From Megalonaias nervosa (lineage: Eukaryota; Mollusca; Bivalvia; Unionida; Unionidae): a stretch of 64,000 nucleotides of DNA. Shown here in pieces: positions 57,001 through 64,000 of the stretch. The notes under the pieces are model-generated. The model saw nothing but the letters and a program-made list of their open reading frames with translations, did not search any database and was not told where the DNA came from. The DNA is taken from contig JAECUM010093724.1 in the NCBI GenBank assembly GCA_016617855.1, forward strand, positions 1 to 64,000. The letters are read 5' to 3'. Positions within the stretch are counted from its first letter, which is position 1. Every line of letters begins with the position of its first letter. Both the position numbers and the translations under genes were made by a program.

Positions 57001-58474
57001 TAGAAGTCACTCGGATGCAGTGGAATCGAATGTCAACACGATTAACAAAGGCACATGTTTTCGAGAGTTACCAATATTGCGGATATTTGTAAACGCATCT
57101 GATGATAGGAGTACCATTTACGACCTAAATTAGGAAATTGTAATAGCGTTTAAGAGCTATTTCTGAACCATGGATCTTTTGGGGACGACTTTAAGTGGCA
57201 CCCATTCAAAAAGCTCTGAATATTATAAGAAATATATAAAAATTGTATTCGACTTCAATGAAAATTTATTAAACAGAAATTTGCATAATTTACAGGATAT
57301 AATATAATTAAATATTTTCAGAAAAATAATTTAAACCGACCAGAGTTGATGATACTTCCTTAGCACGTATTGGTACTGTTATTTTATTATATGCTCATTT
57401 TTTTCCCCGTTAACTTTACATTGTCAGAATTATCTAATATTTTACGATACTGCACTCGCGCGGAACTTCATATTGAACTCACGTGTGCCGAATAGTGTAT
57501 TAGGAACTACTTTGTAAACAAATCATGCACACGCTCGTAGTAGACGCTTTACGTTTTGATTGATTAAATTGGTTTCTGAATTAATTAAAGTAGATGTTTC
57601 GTGGACTGCCACATACCAGCTGCTTTGGCACATTCCGCGTTAACTTTTTTGATACAATGTTTCGGATTTAGTCTAGCTATAGACGCCAGACAGGGTCCTT
57701 ACAAATAACATGCAAGTGACACGGCATACACTGTCTTCTTTAGCTGGTAATAAGATTGGCAAACCTATACTTACAGTTTTACATCCTGAATTTCCTCAAA
57801 ATGTACTTTCTTAGTTCTGCAAATCCGAACTGCATGAGCCATGTCATGGGTTCTCAAGCTTGATTACACATTTCGAAGTTGTGCTGTAATTTCGACTATA
57901 TTCCAAGTGCAATTACATCCTCCCTAATGCACTCAAAATGAAATAAACATTAAATTCCATATCGTCGTTTTGATAATTGCAATTGAAAGACTTCGTATTT
58001 TCCCACATTATGATTTCAAACATTCAATCACAGAACAGACACACACTTGCAGACGTCAACACGCTTCTCCCTCGTTGCTTCAATCCGATGTATTTCATGT
58101 AGAATTGGCACAGATAAATCCAGTCCATAGTCACAAAATTTCGCAGAATCGACAAAAATACCAAAATCTATTCATTCCAGATCAAATGGAAAATTTGTTG
58201 CAATGCGCATACATTCACAATATGACTCCAAATTTCAATTTTAACTACACCAAAACACCATTCTCTTTCCAAGTTATATCTAGCGCGACTAAGTTCAAAA
58301 TTATCTTGTCGAGGTTATGTGCGCATTAATAATGTTGTTGTTGTGTAATGGTGAATCTGCGGTTGTGTATTTAGTTTGGAATACGACATACATTCAGTTA
58401 TTTTGTTTCTTGTAGTGTATTTTTGTTTATATAATTAAGCCATAGGTACAATATGAAAATGAGCATATAATAAA

Positions 58475-58602
58475 AAGTTTACTGCATTTGTATGGGAAAA
58501 TATGAACTCGTTTTGCCGGATGGGTATACTGCACTCCCAAGGTGGTACAGTATTTCCATCCGAAATTTCGTTCATATTTTTCCATACAAATGCAATAACC
58601 TA
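58475..58602. repeat. Long imperfect hairpin, about 50-bp arms
   Basis: The left arm GCATTTGTATGGGAAAATA (58484 on) pairs with the right arm TATTTTTCCATACAAATGC (ending about 58593) with one mismatch. Inner blocks GGATGGGTATACTG and CAGTATTTCCATCC pair, and CAC with GTG closes a short loop. Only the middle part of the stem (about 8-10 nt) is unpaired. It has no coding potential. It is MITE-like or a hairpin-RNA candidate. Confidence 0.75.
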
Positions 58603-59280
58603 TAAGTATCGGATGCAATCGAACTTTCAAGTCTTGAGTAATCAGTTTTAAGGGAGGGATCATAGGTCGTAAAATTACATAATCTATTATTATATTTAAT
58701 CTGCATATAATCTTAAATCTTCTAGAAGGAAAGTTTGGATCTATCATAGAGGAGACATTATTAAAGCAAATTTAATTAATTTGCTGATACTGTTCTTGGC
58801 AGATTATCTGACACAAGCGAAACTGCTAAGCCATTCATTAATAAAATGACTGATTTGTTGCCAAAGCATTCCATATGGAAATACAGTAGAAAACAGGGCA
58901 GATTTAAAAGGTAGCCGTGTGTACTAACAATCAATCCGGTGTGTATAGCCGAAATATAAACAATGAAAAAATCTGAATAACCTAAAAAATGCACGGGAAA
59001 TAAACATTGAGCACGAATCTAAAGTACATAAAATTTGGTACAAATAATATAAGTTTTTGAAAACAGTCATATTTGGAATGAAAAAATAATTATTCGCAGT
59101 TTATTATTCCACCGTTAATAATATGGATTATTTGTATTACTTGATGTTTTGCTTACTGGTGAAATGTTTTGTTTACTGGTGATAAAAAAGCGTTACCTTT
59201 TTAGTGCTTTTGACTTTCACGATTATGATATCGACCTAATATGTATCACATAAATTGCTTTCAAATCATACAAAGCAAAT

Positions 59281-59520
59281 GTGAGAGGAACTTACAGTAT
59301 TAATAAGTGGATCCCAAATAAATCCTGAAAAAGTGCTATTAAAGTCAAACGAATGAAGAGTTCCGTATAAATATCAGAACCAGAAATGTTCTGGTCCGAC
59401 AAGAATCCTGACGTTCTAAAGATGCCGTTGTCCAGAATTCCTTTAATTTTTTTTCAAAATAGTTCCAAAATAATATTATTGTCCAATGTGCACTTTCTAT
59501 TTCCACTGAATAATCCACAC
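59281..59520 (+). repeat. Dispersed repeat, copy 2 (with 48606-48850)
   Basis: The same ordered blocks as copy 1 occur with about one difference in four or five bases by eye: GTGAGAGGAACTTACAGTAT, CCTGACGTT, GTTGTCCAGAATTCCTTT, CCAAAATAATATTAT. The family is unknown. Confidence 0.78.
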
Positions 59521-60216
59521 CTATGAATTTCAGAAGGTTTTTCCTGGGAGTTTGCTTTATTGTTCGACCACGTGGTATTTGTTTATTCTAGGTTGGTTTT
59601 ATTATCGCCAACAACAGCGCCCATTTGAAACATCAATTGACATCTTTCTCACATTAATTACAGCTCGCTGCGAAATACGCGTTGTAGTTTGAATATAATT
59701 CGACCCACTTAAGGTGGTAAATATGAAGCTGAACTTCCAGGTATCTGCCCACAGTCCTTCCTGCGCCTGCTTTACCACATTTAAGACCTGATCGAACATC
59801 TAGAATAGCACGTAGAGCACGCGAATGTGGTTTACCGTATTCGTGATGGCATATTTTGCACGAGAGTCCATACTTTCCCCGGCATACACTTTTCACGGAA
59901 TAGGGCAAGAAAATTACGTGGTGAGGTATTAGAAAGATTGCATGTAGTGGATTTCGTTGATGCGTGCATAGTTACCTAGAGTAGTTTCTTATACCTTGAC
60001 TAATAGCAATTGATACATCACGTTGTAGATCGATCTGCGCGGGACACTATACCCTGGACCCTTGCACGTGGTTTTTGTCTTAGTATTCTGAGATCTTGTG
60101 AAGCAGCAGGGAGGGTGAACAGACCAAATTTTCAGACTAAAAAAAAGCTTCCTACGTCGGGTGAAAAAATATAAGCGTCAGTAACACTAAATCAAGGATG
60201 GTATAGAGACCAAGTT

Positions 60217-61495
60217 TTGCGTTGTCTATGGTTCAGCTAGGAAGTCCTGTTTGAAGATGCTAGACCCAATTCATCATCAGGGAATAAGACTTGCCTTGGG
60301 AGCATTTAAGACATCCCCGTGTGAAAGCCTACTCGTTGAAGCGAACGAACCACCTTTACCACAACGTAGAGAAATGCTTTCTGCACAGTATGCTCTCAAA
60401 TTAAGCTCAAACCCTCTGAACCCTGCTTTTTCGGCTGTTTTTGAACCCAAATATAAAACCTTATATGACAATAAACCAAACGTCATACCTACCTTTGGCA
60501 TTAGAATATTACCATGCCTTGACAGTACCAAAATTGATCTTTCAAAAATTCTGAAAACGACCGTCTCCGAAACACCTCCCTGGCTACTTCAACAACCAAA
60601 GGTACTTTTCACATTACACGATGGAAAAAAATCGGAGACAAACCCTTCCATCTTCCACAACTCTTACCATGAACTAATCGCCCAATTTCAAAATTATACA
60701 AGAATATATATTGATGGATCAAAAGATGAGGAAAAGGCTGCTGGAGCCTTCGTTAGTGGAAAACACACAACAAAAGTTCGCTTGCCAAATGGTACATCAA
60801 TTTTTTCAGCTGAAATCAGAGCAATAGACCTTGCATTGCAATATATTGAAAGCAAGCGTATTTTAAATAGCATCATCTTCTCCGATTCACTATCAGTACT
60901 TCAGTCACTACATAATAGAAAACTGGAGAATCCATTATTAGCTAATGTTCTCCTTAAACATACTGAGCTGAGTACCTCCCACAATATAGTATACTGTTGG
61001 TTACCCAGCCATATTGGAATTAAAGGTAATGACAAAGCAGACCGCGCTGCTAAAATGGCTCTATCACTAGAACCATCTCATTTTAATACACCGTATACGG
61101 ATTTTATACGTAGTATCAAAGAATATTTACGTCAGAAATGGCAGGCATCATGGAATGATGCCGTGAATAACAAACTTCATGCCATCAAGCCAACCCTAGG
61201 AGAATGGACTCCTTCCTACAGAGCCGTCCGTAGGGAGGAGGTAGTCGTTGCAAGAATTCGAATCGGCCATACGTATTTAACCCACTCCTACATACTAAAA
61301 GGAGAAGACCCTCCAGAGTGCATATCTTGCAATGAGCCATTCACTGTTAAGCACTTTATGTTGGAATGTTTCGACCTCCAACCTATGCGTAATCATTATT
61401 ACAATGTGCATGACATTAGGGAGCTCTTTGATACAGTTAGCGTTTCTTATATTATAGACTTCCTGAAGGAAGTAAATATTTATCATAAGCTATAG
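60217..61495 (+). pseudogene. LINE H ORF2 C-terminal part (thumb, RNase H, finger)
   Basis: The frame is open from the truncation point to the normal stop at 61495. The first RNase H motif reads YIDGSKDEE in place of YTDGSKDQE; the catalytic aspartate is kept. FSDSLS, GNDKADRAAK and CISCNEP are intact. The start of the gene is missing by truncation, so it is not expected to make a normal product. Confidence 0.92.
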
Positions 61496-61796
61496 CTTGT
61501 ATGCTATCACCTTGAACAGTTTTATGTGCTATATATATACCGTCGGTAGATTTTAATTACCTTTCATCTGTTTTCGTTGTCATACATCATTTGCACTCCC
61601 CGTTGATCGGGAAACTATTTATTTATAACCGTTACCATTTTATCTTTTTACCTTCAACTGTTTGGTTTCGTATCGCTGGTCGATACTAAACCTTTTACCA
61701 CTTTTACATGATAAAAGATATAACCTTTTGTATGGCGCTAAATAGCCTCATAGTGCTGGTGCGCCGTAAAAATTCAACTAACCAACCAACCAACCA
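60217..61796 (+). mobile_element. LINE H: 5'-truncated copy
   Basis: Homology starts at TTGCGTTGTCTATGG in the late RT/thumb region and continues without interruption to the CCAA tail (AACTAACCAACCAACCAACC). The next copy (I) begins at the tail. The left flank (GTATAGAGACCAAGT) is unique sequence. No target duplication was identified because the right flank is another LINE copy. Confidence 0.93.
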
Positions 61797-63663
61797 GCCC
61801 TCGTTCATATCAAACTTCCTCTCAGACAGGGAATTCAAGGTACGAGTGGGCTCCACCCTCTCTGATATGCACGATCAAGAGATGGGTGTGCCCCAGAGCA
61901 GTATTTTATCGGTGACGCTTTTCAACATAAAAATTAATAGCATCACCAAGTGTCTGACTCCCGGTGTGGATTGCTCCCTATATGTTGACGACTTTTTAAT
62001 ATGTTACCGATCCAAGCACATGCAAACAATTGAAAGACAATTACAGCAAAATATCAACAAGATTCAAAATTGGGCCAATACTAACGGTTTCAAATACTCG
62101 AAAAAAAAAACTGTATGTATGCATTTCTGTCAGCTACGAAGACATCATGATGGACCTAAACTCACGCTGGACGGAACACCTATTCCAGTTGTTGAGGAAG
62201 CAAAATTTTTAGGTATTATCTTCGACAGAAAATTGACTTTTATTCCACACCTGAAGAATCTGAGAGCTAAATGCTTGAAATCTCTAGATTTACTTAAAGT
62301 AGTAGCGCACACTGACTGGGGTGCTGATAGGAAAGTCATACTCAGTTTATACAGAACATTTATTCGCTCGAAACTAGACTATGGTTGCGTTGTCTATGGT
62401 TCAGCCAGGAAGTCCTATTTGAAGATGCTTGACCCAATTCATCATCAGGGAATAAGACTTGCCTTGGGAGCATTTAAGACATCCCCGTGTGAAAGCCTAC
62501 TCGTTGAAGCGAACGAATCCCCTTTATCACAACGTAGAGAAATGCTTTCCGCACAGTATGCTCTCAAATTAAGCTCAAACCTTCTGAACCCTGCTTTTTC
62601 GGCTGTTTTTGAACCCAAAGATAATATCATATATGACAATAAACCAAACGTCATACCTACCTTTGGCATTAGAATATTACCATGCCTTGACAGTACCAAA
62701 ATTGAACTTTCAAAAATTCTGAAAACGACCGTCTCCGAAACACCTCCCTGGCTACTTCAACAACCAAAGGTACTTTTCACATTACACGATGGAAAAAAAT
62801 CGGAGACAAACCCTTCCATCTTCCACAACTCTTACCATGAACTAATCGCCCAATTTCAAAATTATACAAGAATATATATTGATGGATCAAAAGATCAGGA
62901 AAAGGCTGCTGGAGCCTTCGTTAGTGGAAAACACACAACAAAAGTTCGCTTGCCAAATGGTACATCAATTTTTTCAGCTGAAATCAGAGCAATAGACCTT
63001 GCATTGCAATATATTGAAAGCAAGCGTATTTTAAATAGCATGATCTTCTCCGATTCACTATCAGTACTTCAGTCACTACATAATAGAAAACTGGAGAATC
63101 CATTATTAGCTAATGTTCTCCTTAAACATACTGAGCTGAGTACCTCCCACAATATAGTATACTGTTGGTTACCCAACCATATTGGAATTAAAGGTAATGA
63201 CAAAGCAGACCGCGCTGCTAAAATGGCTCTATCACTAGAACCATCTCATTTTAATACACCGTATACGGATTTTATAAGTAGTATCAAAGAATGTTTACCT
63301 CAGAAATGGCAGACATCATGGAATGATGCCGTGAATAACAAACTTCATGCCATCAAGCCAACCCTAGGAGAATGGACTTCTTCCTACAGAGCCGTCCGTA
63401 GGGAGGAGGTAGTCGTTGCAAGAATTCGAATCGGCCATACTTATTTAACCCACTCCTACATACTAAAAGGAGAAGACCCTCCAGAGTACATATCTTGCAA
63501 TGAACCATTCACTGTTAAGCACTTTATGTTGGAGTGTTTCGACCTCCAACCTACGCGTAATCATTATTACAATGTGCATGACATTAGGGAGCTCTTTGAT
63601 ACAGTTAGAATTTCTTATATTATAGACTTCCTGAAGGAAGTAAATATTTATCATAAGCTATAG
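61797..63663 (+). pseudogene. LINE I ORF2 C-terminal part with motif B change
   Basis: The frame is open to the normal stop at 63663 and even extends upstream through H's 3' end (to 61708) by chance. Motif B reads GVPQSSILS, where the normally invariant glycine of PQG is serine. YVDD, FSDSLS and GNDKADRAAK are kept. The finger region reads EYISCNEP, so its first cysteine is tyrosine. The SHIGI motif of RNase H reads NHIGI, losing Ser before His. Confidence 0.92.
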
Positions 63664-63960
63664 CTTGTATGCTATCACCTTGATCAGTTTTATGTGCTAT
63701 ATATACCGTCGTTAGATTTTAATTACCTTTCATCTGTTTTAGTTGTCATACATCATTTGCACTCCCCGTTGATCTGGAAACTTTATTTATCACCGTTACT
63801 ATTTTATCGTTTTACCTTCAACTGTTTGGTTTCGTATCGCTGGTCGATACGTAATCTTTTACCACGTTTAAATAATGAAAGATATAACCTTTTGTATGGC
63901 GCTAAATAGCCTCATAGTGCTGGTGCGCCGTAAAAAATTCAATCAACCAACCAACCAACC
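61797..63960 (+). mobile_element. LINE I: 5'-truncated copy starting at the tail of H
   Basis: The copy begins at GCCCTCGTTCATATC, between RT motifs A and B, immediately after the CCAA tail of H. It runs to a CCAA tail at 63960, after which copy J begins. It shares YIDGS and CCTTAAACATACTGAG variants with H, so the two are close relatives. Confidence 0.93.
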
Positions 63961-64000
63961 AATCCCCAAACCAGGCAAAGATAGCGCAGATCCTAGCAAC
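63961..64000 (+). mobile_element. LINE J: start of another 5'-truncated copy, cut by the window end
   Basis: TCCCCAAACCAGGCAAAGATAG matches the RT segment encoding PIPKPGKDSADPSN, directly following the CCAA tail of copy I. An ACCAA microhomology exists between the tail and the native sequence at this point. Confidence 0.88.

Larger units (their letters stand above)
54265..60216. other. Gene-poor region
   Basis: No protein is recognised. The listed repeats (CT tract, hairpin, dispersed repeat) are the only structure I can support. Short minus-strand ORFs around 59602-59908 have no familiar motif. Confidence 0.5.

Noticed and set aside
61708..61800. In-frame N-terminal extension of LINE I ORF2 into the H tail
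   Set aside because: The open frame through the 3' UTR and CCAA tail is fortuitous. The ORF is a truncated fragment, not a fusion gene.

Overview
The window is eukaryotic nuclear DNA from an invertebrate genome. AT-rich intergenic sequence, many dinucleotide and trinucleotide microsatellites, non-LTR retrotransposons, tRNA-derived SINEs and one exon-like ORF with a consensus splice donor all point that way. The LINE type, the SINE architecture and the Polinton-like polymerase remnant would fit a marine animal such as a mollusc. That is inference; nothing here fixes the species.

Layout. Positions 1-492 hold the open end of a minus-strand, gag-like ORF that runs off the left edge. The stretch 493-2094 is mostly unique sequence with two decayed LINE 3' tails. 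Positions 2095-7582 are a LINE with two uninterrupted ORFs and a 13-bp target-site duplication (element A). An old, decayed relative (B) follows to about 10060. A gene-poor stretch runs to a candidate first exon at 14352-14511. From 14694 to about 33866 lies a dense same-orientation array of one LINE family: C, a 3' UTR fragment D', then D, E, F and G. G is full length and nested inside F. A 3' remnant of a second LINE type with a (GAT)n tail follows at 34330-34803, then a SINE and a 145-bp foldback sequence. From 35.3 to 49.7 kb there are microsatellites, SINE fragments and dispersed repeats but no gene I recognise. Positions 49740-53400 hold decayed coding sequence, most of it a Polinton/Maverick-type family B DNA polymerase pseudogene. 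Another gene-poor stretch follows (minus-strand SINE, hairpin, repeats). Two more truncated LINE copies (H, I) and the start of a third (J) close the window from 60217 to 64000.

The main LINE family has a 5' UTR of about 410 nt beginning CCCCCTGCGGG. ORF1 is a gag-like RNA-binding protein with three CCHC knuckles. ORF2 has an APE-type endonuclease, a reverse transcriptase with YVDD, an RNase H domain and a C-terminal CCHC finger. The 3' UTR contains a short (TA)n and ends in a (CCAA)n-like tail. The domain order EN-RT-RNase H-CCHC places it in the I superfamily (I/Nimb-like). ORF1 would coat the RNA while ORF2 nicks the target, primes reverse transcription and removes template RNA. Only element A has both ORFs open in this window; G fails by a single A in a homopolymer.

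The most notable structure is how copies are joined. One insertion (G into F) is proven by a matching 13-bp duplication. Several 5'-truncated copies start exactly at the CCAA tail of the preceding copy, with short microhomology. Two copies with complete 5' ends abut internal break points of other copies whose downstream halves are missing. This suggests chain formation by template jumping, insertion into the family's own tail, or both.
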